From Calothrix sp. FI2-JRJ7 (lineage in GTDB: Bacteria > Cyanobacteriota > Cyanobacteriia > Cyanobacteriales > Nostocaceae), in contig JAHHGX010000004.1 of NCBI GenBank assembly GCA_019359675.1, positions 20,517-84,516 of the forward strand: a stretch of DNA of 64,000 nt, read 5' to 3'. Of this stretch, positions 9,739 to 18,217 are shown one piece after another. The notes under the pieces were generated by a model. It did not search any database. It saw only the letters and a program-made list of their open reading frames with translations, and was not told the DNA's origin. The translations under genes and the position numbers were made by a program. Within the stretch, counting starts at the first letter, position 1. Each line of letters opens with the position of its first letter.

Positions 9739-10323
9739 ATGAGTGCGGTACAGTCGGTTAAAAAAAACATAAAACCAAGGTTAAATTCTGCCTTTAAAGA
9801 TTTAATGTCTGTGCATTGGTGGATGGCAGCTTGCTATTTAGTGCTGTTTGCCACTGGTTCTTTTATGGCAAAGTTAGCGCGTGAGGTACCTATTCGCTCA
9901 CCACTTTATGATTTTCACAAGTCCATTGGTGTGCTAACAATGGCTTTATTGACTTGGCGGATTTTAACTTTGCTGCGCGTCTGGTTTCGCAAATATACTA
10001 AAAAGGTGCCGAAGTTGACACTGGAATGGTGGAGAATTTTTATACTACACACAACTTTATATTTATTTATGTGGGCTGTACCTGTTACAGGATTTTTATT
10101 ATCAAATTCATTTAAAAGCAATAATGTTAAGTTCTTTGGAATTGTTTTACCCGACATTTTTCCTCAAAATAAAGCGATGGTAGATGTGGGACGTAGTATG
10201 CATTTCTGGCTATCTTATACTTTTATGGCTTTTGTGGTCGTACACATGCTCGTATACTGGAAAGTGCTTCGCGCGAATTGGAAGCGGTTTATGAATTTTG
10301 TAAATAAAAAATTCGCGCTTTAG
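9739..10323 (+). CDS. Cytochrome b561 family membrane protein
   Basis: 194 residues with four predicted membrane helices. Candidate haem-b histidines: His in SVHWWMAACY (helix 1), FHKSIG (before helix 2), LHTTLY (helix 3) and MHFWLSYTFMAFVVVH (helix 4), which fits the four-helix b561/PF01292 arrangement with two haems. Such proteins pass electrons across the membrane, for example between quinol and a soluble acceptor. A positively charged C terminus (RANWKRFMNFVNKK) would face the cytosol. ATG 9739 is the only good start. It stands alone and is followed by a hairpin. Confidence 0.85.
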   Translation: MSAVQSVKKNIKPRLNSAFKDLMSVHWWMAACYLVLFATGSFMAKLAREVPIRSPLYDFHKSIGVLTMALLTWRILTLLRVWFRKYTKKVPKLTLEWWRIFILHTTLYLFMWAVPVTGFLLSNSFKSNNVKFFGIVLPDIFPQNKAMVDVGRSMHFWLSYTFMAFVVVHMLVYWKVLRANWKRFMNFVNKKFAL

Positions 10324-10369
10324 CCCAGTAGACATATAACTTCTTTTTCTTTGTGTTCTTTATGGTTTT

Positions 10370-10402
10370 AGTCCCTCTAATTTATTGTTCCAGAGAGGGA
10401 CT
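10370..10402 (+). terminator. Hairpin after the b561 gene
   Basis: Nine-bp perfect stem AGTCCCTCT / AGAGGGACT with a 15-nt loop, 47 bp after the stop codon, followed by ATTTTAAAATT. Likely transcription terminator. Confidence 0.65.
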
Positions 10403-10567
10403 ATTTTAAAATTACAATTTGATTTTTTTTTAAAGTATTATTTACACATTTTAATTAGTAATACAACTTGCAGACATTATAAGGTGTAAAAGTTAGTATA
10501 GCTAATAAGCTTTACAATTTAGCTTTGCTCTTATGTCTTCAAGTATGTCTGGAAGTATACAACAAAC

Positions 10568-10657
10568 ATGAAAATAAAAAGTGTAGTATTACTAACTTTT
10601 TCAATTATTAATTTATCTATTAATGTTGCAATTGCACAACCAAAAGTAAAAACTTAA
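10568..10657 (+). CDS. Tiny signal-peptide-like ORF, possible remnant
   Basis: 29 codons: a basic start (MKIKS), a hydrophobic core, an AIAQP end that looks like a signal-peptidase site, then a stop only six residues later. Either a broken secreted-protein gene reduced to its signal peptide or chance. No ribosome site is obvious. A TGGAACAGGCA hairpin repeat follows 13 bp downstream, which could mark the truncation point. Confidence 0.3.
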   Translation: MKIKSVVLLTFSIINLSINVAIAQPKVKT

Positions 10658-10670
10658 ATTAAAAGATGAT

Positions 10671-10696
10671 TGGAACAGGCATCCCTGCCTGTTCCA
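10671..10696. repeat. TGGAACAGGCA hairpin repeat
   Basis: Eleven-bp perfect stem with a TCCC loop (TGGAACAGGCA/TGCCTGTTCCA) followed by CAAG. Related GGC-ATCC-TGCC hairpins occur at 16508, 23882 and 26834, so this is a dispersed spacer family. Confidence 0.7.
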
Positions 10697-10732
10697 CAAG
10701 ATTAACAAAATTCAATATTTAATTTTTGTGGG

Positions 10733-11814
10733 TTATCTGCTGGAGTCTCCTGTTGCTGATTTGTCGGCGCCTTCTACTTCAGGTTTTGTGTATTTACCTG
10801 GGTATTTTTTCTGGAAGTATTCTTCGAGTACTCTTAACGCCATTGGTCCACAGAAGTCTCCTCCGTGTTGACCTGAGTTTTCACCGAAGGCAACTACAAC
10901 TATTTCTGGCTTATCGAATGGTGCATATGCACCAAACCATGTGTGGTTCGGGCGCCCAACACCGGCTTCAGCGGTACCACTTTTTCCTGCTGCGGGTGCA
11001 ATTGTTGCTAGGTTTAAGCGCTTACCTGTTCCTTCGGTAATAACTTTGCGTAAACCGTCGCGTAGCACTTTGACGGTAGAATCTTTCATGCCTATCGAAG
11101 TTGATAATTTTAAATGTACTCGCTGGTGGGAACGCACTTAACGCACGATTTACAAGCGGATGTTCTTTACCTTGTAATACTTCCCAATCTTTTTGACTGA
11201 CTTTCTGCTTCGAGAATATATTTGGGTCAAAACTGGGATTGGATACCATTGCTAACACTGCCCCGTTATTTGGGTCAAGTGCTACGATGGCGCCTCTTTT
11301 TCCTGTTGCAGCTAACACCTTTGCTGCTGCCATTTGTACATCTAAATCAATAGTTAGGTGTAAATCGTTACCAGCTTTAGCTTGTTTCTCATCTAACACT
11401 TTCTGTGGTCTTCCGGCGCCGTCTACTTCAACTTCTTGACCACCCCACTCACCGCGCAACATCTTCTCATAAGACTTTTCTACTCCCATCATAAAAACCC
11501 AAGGGTACTGCGTCCTTGGCAGCAGCCAGGACGTAGGGGAATTGGGAGTGGATAACGTGTTGTCGCTAATAATTTTCCATTCCTGTCAAAAATATTACCG
11601 CGTTCCGGCTGTTTGGATATAACGCGAACTCGGTTGGCTTTAGCTCGGTCGCTAAAGGAATGTCCTTGTATAACCTGTAAATATGCCAAACGTGCCTCAA
11701 TACCTACTGAAGCAGCCAATGTAAATATAATTAGGGCTATGGACTGGGCGCCGCGCGTCCAACCGTCCGTCCTTCTTTTTTCTTGCCTAGCTGGTTCTTT
11801 TCGAGTAAAGCCAT
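10733..11814 (-). pseudogene. mrdA: Penicillin-binding protein 2, decayed
   Basis: Pieces of one PBP2 transpeptidase in order but not in one frame. From ATG 11814: MALLEKNQLGKKK and RTVGRAA, then a frame change (a 2-nt GC gain fits) into QSIALIIFTLAA, the membrane anchor, then RGNIFDRNGKLLATTRYPLP. The central part of the N-terminal domain is missing before GVEKSYEKMLRGEWGG. The active-site motif SAFPPASTFK is present, but sequence jumps there into another frame at STSIGMKDSTVKVLRDGL, losing the SxN motif region. The KSGTAE motif survives. So two internal deletions and two frame breaks: it cannot make an active rod-shape transpeptidase. A second intact copy would be expected elsewhere. Confidence 0.85.
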
Positions 11815-12041
11815 AAAAGTAACTGTAATTTTAATAATATTGTTATTTATATATGACTGAGGTCAGTTTCATCGGGCATTTAATCAATAAGATTGGAATG
11901 GGTGTTTTTATTATTGATGGGTACAATAAACCAAAGAGCTATTTCTTGTCTGCCTAATAGGCTACATAAGATAGGTTTAAATTACGTATTAATACTGAAT
12001 TATGGGTTATGTGGCAAGCTGTCAGGGATAATCAGGGTAAT

Positions 12042-13133
12042 ATGACAAAAACTAGATTAGTAGATGTGGAACTGCAAGGAGCTTTCAAGTTTTTTAACCA
12101 AGAACCAGCAGTACACGGCATAGATTTAGACGTAAAACAGGGTGAGTTTTTTAGTATTTTGGGTCCCTCTGGTTGTGGAAAAACAACAACATTGCGAATG
12201 ATAGCAGGATTTGAAACTGTTGACGCAGGTAAGTTGTTTATTCGTGGAGAGTCTATGACAAACGTTCCACCTTACAAAAGACCTGTTAACACTGTCTTTC
12301 AAAGTTATGCTTTGTTTAATCATTTAAACGTTTGGGACAACATCGCATTTGGTTTACGTTTGAAAAAACTACCAAAAGCAGAAATCCAAACTCGTGTTAA
12401 AGACGCATTAGCGCAAGTCAAAATGGAGGGGTTTCAAGCTCGTCATCCTGCCCAACTATCGGGTGGACAGCAACAACGAGTTGCTTTAGCACGTGCATTA
12501 GTGAATCGTCCAGCTGTTATATTACTCGATGAACCACTCGGCGCCCTCGATTTAAAGTTACGTAAAGAAATGCAGTTAGAATTATCGAACCTGCACAGAG
12601 AGCTAGGGTTAACCTTCATCATGGTGACACATGACCAAGAAGAAGCACTCTCACTCAGTAATCGTATTGCCGTAATGAATAAAGGCAAAGTCGAGCAGAT
12701 AGGCACCCCAGCAGAAATTTACGAACAACCCCGAACAGCATTTGTCGCTGATTTTATCGGTGATACTAACCTGTTCGCTGGTCAAATCGTTGACATCGAC
12801 GCTAATAATTTACAAGTTTTAACAAAACAACAGCTAAAGATAATCGTTAGTCGTACAGAACACTCACCCAGAGAGATACAGCCAGTAATAGTTAGCGTGC
12901 GTCCAGAGAAAATTCAGCTATCGCTATATAAACCCAGCGTACAAAAGAATTGCTTTGAAGGACGACTCATCAATGTCATGTATTTGGGAACTAGAGTTAA
13001 CTACGTAGTTGAAATTGCACCAACAATTCACATTACCGTAATGCAACCCAACACAGCAGGCATAATTCCCGACCCAAACACCCCCATATACGCATGGTGG
13101 TCAGAAACCGATTGCATAGCGATTAAAGAGTAG
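12042..13133 (+). CDS. potA: Polyamine-type ABC transporter ATP-binding protein
   Basis: About 363 residues. ABC domain with Walker [10 protein letters not shown]-loop VFQSYALF, signature LSGGQQQR, Walker [13 protein letters not shown] and switch HD in MVTHDQ, then a C-terminal TOBE-like domain ([10 protein letters not shown]) as in PotA/MalK-type importers. Followed by potD and potB on the same strand, so it should energise uptake of spermidine/putrescine or a similar cation. I prefer ATG 12042 ([12 protein letters not shown]) because the family begins there; an in-frame ATG at 12009 would add 11 residues. Its stop codon TAG is the first triplet of a dispersed repeat. Confidence 0.9.
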   Translation: MTKTRLVDVELQGAFKFFNQEPAVHGIDLDVKQGEFFSILGPSGCGKTTTLRMIAGFETVDAGKLFIRGESMTNVPPYKRPVNTVFQSYALFNHLNVWDNIAFGLRLKKLPKAEIQTRVKDALAQVKMEGFQARHPAQLSGGQQQRVALARALVNRPAVILLDEPLGALDLKLRKEMQLELSNLHRELGLTFIMVTHDQEEALSLSNRIAVMNKGKVEQIGTPAEIYEQPRTAFVADFIGDTNLFAGQIVDIDANNLQVLTKQQLKIIVSRTEHSPREIQPVIVSVRPEKIQLSLYKPSVQKNCFEGRLINVMYLGTRVNYVVEIAPTIHITVMQPNTAGIIPDPNTPIYAWWSETDCIAIKE

Positions 13134-13194
13134 GGTGTGTGACGCCATTAACAATTATCAAATAAAACGCAAAAACAAGTAGCGTCACGCACCA
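13131..13194. repeat. TAGGGTG(C/T)GTGACGC inverted repeat
   Basis: Starts with TAGGGTGTGTGACGCC and ends with the near-complement GCGTCACGCACC around an A/T-rich centre. The first TAG is the potA stop codon. Same family at 20195, 25122, 32820, 37931, 38037 and 47369. Confidence 0.8.
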
Positions 13195-13222
13195 GCACCA
13201 ATTACCAATTAGGAATAAAAAA

Positions 13223-14308
13223 ATGTATAGAAGAAATTTAATAAAAGCCTTATTAAGCTTATCGGGTTTATCGTTAGCTGGGTGCGGTTGGAAACTTGGC
13301 AATGTTCGAGCCAACGCGACTACATCCGAACAGCGCGACCAACTATATTTATACACATGGACACAATACGCCGACGATAAAGAATTACTCAAAACCTTTA
13401 CTGCTCAAACAGGGATTAAATTATTTGCAGACCTGTACGAATCTAACGATATCATGCAGGCAAAAATCCAAGCAGGGGGAGGAGGCGCCTATAGTGTAAT
13501 CTATCCATCTGACTACGTAGTACAGAAGATGGTAGAAAAAGGATTACTAAACGAAATCAAACATAATTTACTAATAGGGGTCGATAATTTATTTCCACAA
13601 TTTCAAAATCCTCCTTACGACCCCAACAACCGTTACAGCATACCCTTTACATGGGGAACCACAGGTTTTATCTATAACTCAGAAGTGATCACAACACCTC
13701 CGGATGACTGGGATTACTTGTGGAAAAACCGTGAAAAACTCAATCAAAAAATGACTTTACTCAACGACACCCGCGAAGTCTTTGGAGGAACGTTAAAAAT
13801 GTTGGGTTATTCCTATAACTCAAAGAACGAAAGCGAATTGAAACAAGCATACGAAAAACTCAAAGAACTAAAACCATCACTTTCTGGCTTTGATACAGAT
13901 GCTTGGCGAAACAAAATCTTAGCTGGAGACTTACTTTTGGCAATGTGTTACTCCAGCGATGCCATAAAACTCACCAAAGAAAATCCCAAACTACAATACG
14001 CAATACCCAAAAGCGGAACCTCCTTGTGGACAGACACACTTGCCATATTAAAAAGCGCACCAAACCCAACAGGCGCCTATGCGTGGATAAACTACTTATT
14101 ACAACCAGAAGTATCAGCACAGCTTTCCCTACGTCAAAGTCTAGCAACTCCCAACCGTGCAGCATTTGAACAACTACCGAAACAAATACAAACCAAACCC
14201 ACCCTATTCCCCAAAGAAGAAGTACTCGCAAAATGCGAACGTCTCTCTCCCATAGGTGAAGCAGAAGAAATGTATGAGCGCTATTGGACTCAACTCACCA
14301 GCGCGTAA
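13223..14308 (+). CDS. potD: Polyamine-type substrate-binding lipoprotein
   Basis: 361 residues. A basic N terminus (MYRRNLIK), hydrophobic core and lipobox LAGC with Cys21 predict a lipoprotein anchored on the outer face of the inner membrane. The mature part has the PotD pattern LYLYTWTQYADDKELLKTF, YPSDYVVQKM, and the ligand-pocket segments WGTTGFIYN and NDTREVFGGTLK. It captures spermidine/putrescine or a related cation and hands it to the permease. Located between potA and potB. The ATG at 13223 follows AGGAATAAAAAA, a usable ribosome site. Confidence 0.9.
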   Translation: MYRRNLIKALLSLSGLSLAGCGWKLGNVRANATTSEQRDQLYLYTWTQYADDKELLKTFTAQTGIKLFADLYESNDIMQAKIQAGGGGAYSVIYPSDYVVQKMVEKGLLNEIKHNLLIGVDNLFPQFQNPPYDPNNRYSIPFTWGTTGFIYNSEVITTPPDDWDYLWKNREKLNQKMTLLNDTREVFGGTLKMLGYSYNSKNESELKQAYEKLKELKPSLSGFDTDAWRNKILAGDLLLAMCYSSDAIKLTKENPKLQYAIPKSGTSLWTDTLAILKSAPNPTGAYAWINYLLQPEVSAQLSLRQSLATPNRAAFEQLPKQIQTKPTLFPKEEVLAKCERLSPIGEAEEMYERYWTQLTSA

Positions 14309-14334
14309 GAGAGTTAGGAGTTAAGAATAAAATT

Positions 14335-15300
14335 ATGTCAACACAATATCCATTACCTCAAACTGTCGAAGTCGGAAAAATACAGCGCACGAAACCAAAA
14401 ATAAAATGGTTAGAACCATTTTTACTACTGGCGCCAGCAGGTATTTGGCTCATACTACTATTAGTACTGCCAACATTAATTATCTTCGAGTTAAGTTTAG
14501 TACCAGGTATACGACCAGGAGATATAGTCAACCCAGGTGGCATCACAGACTACAACCAGTTTCTAGACTTTCAAAACTGGCGCCAAATCGGGAAAGCGCT
14601 AGTAACAAACTACACTCGTATACTTGACCCTATTTATCTACAGGTAATTAGACGTTCATTCTCATTTGCCCTTGGCACAACAGCAATTTGCTTAATTTTA
14701 GCCTTCCCTGTCGCTTACTGGATAGCTCAACTAGTGCCGCAACGATGGCGAAATTTTTTCTTAATCGGATTTGTACTACCATTATGGACTTCTTCGTTAC
14801 TTCGTAGTTATGCCTGGATAACAATTTTGCGTCCTACAGGTTTACTCAACACTATATTAAATAGCTTCGGCCTGCCTACACTAAATATCCTTAACCAAAA
14901 TACTGCCGTCTATATTGGCATGACTTATAGTGCTTTACCTTATATGGTGTTAATTTTATATGCCTCACTCGAAAAATTAGATAAACGTCAACTCGAAGCA
15001 GCAGCAGACCTCGGCGCCAATCCTGTACAAGTGTTCTATAAAGCAACATTACCACAAGTGATAACCGGAGTAGCAGCAAGTTCATTTTTAGTATTTATCA
15101 CCACACTAGGAGATTTCGTCAACCCTGAACTACTAGGTGGCGCCTCTAGCATGACAAGCGCCCGTTTGATATACAATCAATTTTTGGGAGCAACGCAAAA
15201 CTGGGGTTTTGGGTCAGCCTTGAGTATGGCACTAATAATGATAGTAAGTATCGCTATCGCATTGCTGATAAAATTTGGGGAAGCGGCGCCGAAACGTTAA
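14335..15300 (+). CDS. potB: Polyamine-type ABC permease
   Basis: About 321 residues with six membrane helices and the EAA loop EAAADLGANPVQVFYKATLP typical of binding-protein-dependent permeases, near residue 230. I prefer ATG 14335 (MSTQYPLP) over the ATG at 14284 that overlaps potD, since a GGAG lies at 14317-14320 and the added residues look non-native. The usual partner permease potC, which normally follows directly, is absent: the next gene is on the other strand. Either potC lies elsewhere or the transporter is incomplete. Confidence 0.88.
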   Translation: MSTQYPLPQTVEVGKIQRTKPKIKWLEPFLLLAPAGIWLILLLVLPTLIIFELSLVPGIRPGDIVNPGGITDYNQFLDFQNWRQIGKALVTNYTRILDPIYLQVIRRSFSFALGTTAICLILAFPVAYWIAQLVPQRWRNFFLIGFVLPLWTSSLLRSYAWITILRPTGLLNTILNSFGLPTLNILNQNTAVYIGMTYSALPYMVLILYASLEKLDKRQLEAAADLGANPVQVFYKATLPQVITGVAASSFLVFITTLGDFVNPELLGGASSMTSARLIYNQFLGATQNWGFGSALSMALIMIVSIAIALLIKFGEAAPKR

Positions 15301-15441
15301 CATTATAATTACCCTTGCCAAATACACGGCCAAATGCATGGTCAAATACGTAGGTTGGGTGGAGCGACAGCGTAACCCAACAAAAGCAAGATAATTTTAG
15401 AATCTATTTTTGCTTATCTACGCAGCGTCGATAAAAACTAC

Positions 15442-15840
15442 TTAATGTCGATATAGTAATACCACATTCAATAGACATATCTTTCCAGGATTGTTTTGCC
15501 AACCTGGCTCATCTAAAGATTTTAGTTTGTTTTTGTTATGGCGCCTGATAGCATCTTTAAAACGTTTATCCAAGATATAATTAGCCCAAGCAAGAACTTT
15601 GCCTTGTTCAGGCTTATAATTTTCAATTTTGCGAGAAATATAAAGCCATGTTTCTTGCAATACTTCAGTATATACATCATTGGGATAGTTATATCTGCCT
15701 CGACAAAATAATTTCTCAGATTGTTGGATGCTAGATATAAGAAACCATTGTAGAGACGTTACATGTAACGTCTCTACATACGTTAACCGAGCAGTATTGC
15801 AACAGGTGCCAGCTTCGAGGGTGTATGAAAGCGTAAACAA
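15442..15840 (-). pseudogene. Sigma-70-type factor region 2 remnant
   Basis: The core, YPNDVYTEVLQETWLYISRKI followed by YKPEQGKVLAWANYILDKRF and then KDAIRR, resembles region 2 of group-3/ECF-like sigma factors of cyanobacteria. Region 4 (promoter -35 recognition) is absent; after LKSLDEPGWQN the frame runs into spacer-like residues. Near the 5' end, residues around THVTSLQ are encoded by the 28-bp palindrome at 15750-15777, which has entered the gene. So both ends are damaged. It is likely a non-functional remnant. Confidence 0.6.
15750..15777. repeat. Perfect 28-bp palindrome, GTAGAGAC family
   Basis: Arms 15750-15763 and 15764-15777 are exact reverse complements, outer part GTAGAGACG, centre TTACATGTAA. 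It sits inside the sigma-factor remnant. Confidence 0.9.
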
Positions 15841-15894
15841 ATAAAAACAATTTCAAAAGAAGAGTGTACCAGATACAACCAATTCACACAATTT

Positions 15895-16437
15895 TTATTG
15901 AATTAATTGAACTAGTTTAGGACTTACGCTGCATAAACGATTTAATAAATCATCAGCTACACTACCAAGAGGTTTAGTTTTATCAAGCAAACGTTCGTTG
16001 CTAGTTTTTTCTTGACGTGGTGCGTTTAGAATTTGCTCAATAGCAAAACTAATAGCCTCACGATTATTAGGATTAGTTCTGATATATAGTAAATCTTTTA
16101 TATCGCTTGGAATTTCATAGCCTTCAGGAACTATTACAAGTACTTGTTTACCTAAAGCCGAAGCGCAACCTAACTCAAAAAGTACATTAGCGCTTGAAGT
16201 TGCTGTACCTAAAATACCTATTACTAAATCTGAACGATTAATACCATCTATAATTTTATCGGTAATTTTAACGGTGCCAGGAGCAAATCGAGCGGGGTCT
16301 AGAAGATGAATATCATTTTCCTGTAGTGCTTCTAACAACCCTGACAAATCTGTACCAGCAGGAACTGATAAAAAGCATCTCAATTGTCTAGTTTGAGTTG
16401 GCGCCATCAAATCTCCAGACGTAAGTGGTGTTCTCAT
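15895..16437 (-). CDS. TIR / nucleoside deoxyribosyltransferase-like protein
   Basis: 180 residues. The fold pattern is a strand (RCFLSVPAGTD), a helix, then DKIIDGINRSDLVIGIL, then SSANVLFELGCASALGKQVLVIVP. The ANVLFELGCA-ALGK block is the hallmark of the TIR_2/deoxyribosyltransferase-like superfamily, in which the Glu is the NAD- or nucleoside-cleaving residue; some members are defence effectors. The C-terminal 60 residues look like a linker with no effector partner, and the end overlaps a GGACTTACGC repeat fragment, so the protein may be truncated. The small coiled-coil gene upstream (16537-16737) is about 100 bp away on the same strand. Confidence 0.5.
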   Translation of the reverse strand: MRTPLTSGDLMAPTQTRQLRCFLSVPAGTDLSGLLEALQENDIHLLDPARFAPGTVKITDKIIDGINRSDLVIGILGTATSSANVLFELGCASALGKQVLVIVPEGYEIPSDIKDLLYIRTNPNNREAISFAIEQILNAPRQEKTSNERLLDKTKPLGSVADDLLNRLCSVSPKLVQLIQ

Positions 16438-16536
16438 CGCACGGAATTGAAGTTGTAAAGCACTTACCGATTATTATGACATGCTTTACTATCGGCTGAT
16501 TTAATGCACAGGCTTTCTATGCCTGTGCCACATGAG

Positions 16537-16737
16537 TTAATCATCGAATAAGGTCATTAATGCGTTGAAGTTGCGGTTTTTATCTAATTCGTCTAATTGC
16601 TGCTTTAGAGTTTCGGCGACAAGACGCATGTTAGAGTGGCGCGCTATTTCAAGCTGTGTTGTTTTGATTTCAATTTGGCGCCGTAAGCTTTCGTCTGTCT
16701 CCACTGAGTTTACATCTACACAATCTTGAGTAATCAT
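16537..16737 (-). CDS. Small coiled-coil protein, unknown function
   Basis: 66 residues, mostly one amphipathic helix (SLRRQIEIKTTQLEIARHSN onward, then VAETLKQQLDELDK), acidic ending LFDD. No recognised family. It contains one GGCGCC. Expressed from the same strand as the TIR-like gene downstream, so the two could be linked, but the gap of about 100 bp holds a GCACAGGC hairpin repeat and makes operon structure uncertain. Confidence 0.5.
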   Translation of the reverse strand: MITQDCVDVNSVETDESLRRQIEIKTTQLEIARHSNMRLVAETLKQQLDELDKNRNFNALMTLFDD

Positions 16738-16810
16738 GAAAAATCCTACATTGAATAATTTATACTCTGGTTGATTTAACTGATTATTTTCTCACTAAAA
16801 GTAGATATTT

Positions 16811-16881
16811 TGGCAACGGATAAAGCGGATGTAACGGATGATTAGCGATTATATCCGTTACATCCGTTACATCCGTTGCCA
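16811..16881. repeat. Inverted pair of ACGGATGTA repeats
   Basis: TGGCAACGGAT... on the left and ...ATCCGTTGCCA on the right, with repeated GTAACGGATG / CATCCGTTAC units between, forming a long hairpin just past the DUF948 stop codon. Single-arm copies are at 23835, 41518, 45553 and 57642. Confidence 0.8.
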
Positions 16882-16883
16882 GG

Positions 16884-17447
16884 TCAATCTTCTGTATCAG
16901 CAGGTTTTACGGTTTTTGGATATATGTCATTATTTATTTTTTTCTTATCGTAGCGATTTACCCAACCTACTGATTCTTCGTATATATCGTCACTTGGGTA
17001 AATTTCCTCTTTCTGGCGCCGATTTTCTTGTTGATACTCCCAGTCGCGTAATGGCTGTCGCTCTGGAGTTCTACGCGAAGCTTTTGGACGTGTGAAGGTT
17101 TTCCAGGCTGTTTTGATGCCAGTCAAAAGACTACGAGTGCCTACTTGTACATTTTGCGCTTGTTTTCGGGCGCCTTCAAGACTTTGGTCAACTTGCTTGA
17201 CGACTTGACCGGCACTTTTAACACCTTCGCTAACGTCGTCGGTTAAGTCGGTAATTTCTAAACCTGTGGTGCGAATAGCATCGAGAGTAGGGGGTAGTTC
17301 TCGCGACAGCGTATCAAATAATTTTTCCGCACTACGAGCAGCACGCGCTAATTCTTGCAATGCTGGAATAGCGGCAACTAATACGGCAGCTAAACTAGCA
17401 GCGACTAAAAGAAGAGATAAACCTAGCCAAAACAAAGGTTCTGCCAC
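16884..17447 (-). CDS. DUF948 family membrane protein
   Basis: 187 residues. One N-terminal membrane helix (residues 4-27), then a helical coiled-coil segment LARAARSAEKLFDTLSRELPP and repeated helix VKQVDQSLEGARKQ, the DUF948 pattern. Ends hydrophilic (ENRRQKEEIYPSDDIYEE). In many bacteria DUF948 and YtxH genes are adjacent, as here, and are thought to work at the envelope; function is unproven. It is the last gene of a three-gene cluster transcribed from about 18217. Confidence 0.8.
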   Translation of the reverse strand: MAEPLFWLGLSLLLVAASLAAVLVAAIPALQELARAARSAEKLFDTLSRELPPTLDAIRTTGLEITDLTDDVSEGVKSAGQVVKQVDQSLEGARKQAQNVQVGTRSLLTGIKTAWKTFTRPKASRRTPERQPLRDWEYQQENRRQKEEIYPSDDIYEESVGWVNRYDKKKINNDIYPKTVKPADTED

Positions 17448-17474
17448 GATGATATAATTACCAAATATAATTAT

Positions 17475-17822
17475 CTAGTTATCTAACTGCTGGTTCATTG
17501 TATCTGAGTCAAGGTCTTGATCTCTCTGTCTAATGGCATTTGCTTCTCTAAAACTGGCATCAATACCTGCTGCTAAAGCTTCTTTTAATCGTACTAATGT
17601 ATCATCCCAGTTTCGCAAAGCGCTACTCGATATGCGATCAGCTTGAATTTGAACGCTGGTGGATAAGTCTTCTGCTAATTCTGGTAAAGCATCAGCAGAT
17701 TTTTTCAATAGTTGACGAGTTTGTTTACCAGTACGTGGTGCCACGAGTAAACCAGTTAAGGCGCCAATTGTAGCTCCTAGCATTAAACCACCAAAAAACT
17801 TTCCAGAACCTTTATTAGACAT
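17475..17822 (-). CDS. YtxH-domain protein
   Basis: About 115 residues from ATG 17822, which has a strong ribosome site (GGGGAGAGGA on the minus strand about 7 bases upstream); an in-frame ATG at 17912 would add 30 residues of poor fit. The protein starts MSNKGSGKFFGGLMLGATIG, then LTGLLVAPRTGKQTRQLL, the typical YtxH glycine-rich membrane helix with the APxxGxxxR motif, followed by a helical tail (ISSSALRNWDDTLVRLKEAL). Likely an envelope or stress protein; neighbours are DUF948 and a one-helix protein. Confidence 0.85.
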   Translation of the reverse strand: MSNKGSGKFFGGLMLGATIGALTGLLVAPRTGKQTRQLLKKSADALPELAEDLSTSVQIQADRISSSALRNWDDTLVRLKEALAAGIDASFREANAIRQRDQDLDSDTMNQQLDN

Positions 17823-17920
17823 TTTATGCTTCCTCTCCCCTTTTAACCATTCTATGCGCCAAAGAACCTCATCTGGCATTAAAAAGAAATAATCATCAAA
17901 AAATTTAACCAAAAGTTAAA

Positions 17921-18217
17921 TTATTGACCACGACGGCGCCAGAATCGTGAGACTATGAGCAGTATACTTAATGCCTGAGTGGATTTTTGAAACTGTGATT
18001 CTAAACCTTGGTTCCGTTGACGTAAATTTTTAATGACTGTCTGTCGAGCGTAAAGAAAGTTAGGAAGAGTCGAAAGAACTGCGTGAGAATTACGCGAAGC
18101 TGCATTGAAAGCATTCTTCAAATTCGTAAACGACCGCTTTAACAACCAAACTCTCCAAGCTACATACAGCAATATTACGGAAATCAGAATATTTATAGTT
18201 ACTACAACTGTAATCAT
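17921..18217 (-). CDS. Single-pass membrane protein, unknown function
   Basis: 98 residues: an N-terminal membrane helix (residues 3-22, IVTINILISVILLYVAW type), then a basic, helical cytosolic part with several arginines and lysines (RQTVIKNLRQRNQG) and a second hydrophobic stretch LSILLIVSRFWRRR near the end. No named family. First gene of the YtxH/DUF948 cluster, 8 bp before the in-frame upstream extension of the YtxH gene, so probably cotranscribed. Confidence 0.6.
   Translation of the reverse strand: MITVVVTINILISVILLYVAWRVWLLKRSFTNLKNAFNAASRNSHAVLSTLPNFLYARQTVIKNLRQRNQGLESQFQKSTQALSILLIVSRFWRRRGQ

Noticed and set aside
10726..11040. 104-codon plus-strand ORF
   Set aside because: Antisense to the decayed PBP2; composition of a shadow frame.
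13223..14308. Binding protein as part of a nitrate/bicarbonate importer
   Set aside because: The sequence pattern is PotD-like and neighbours are PotA/PotB types.
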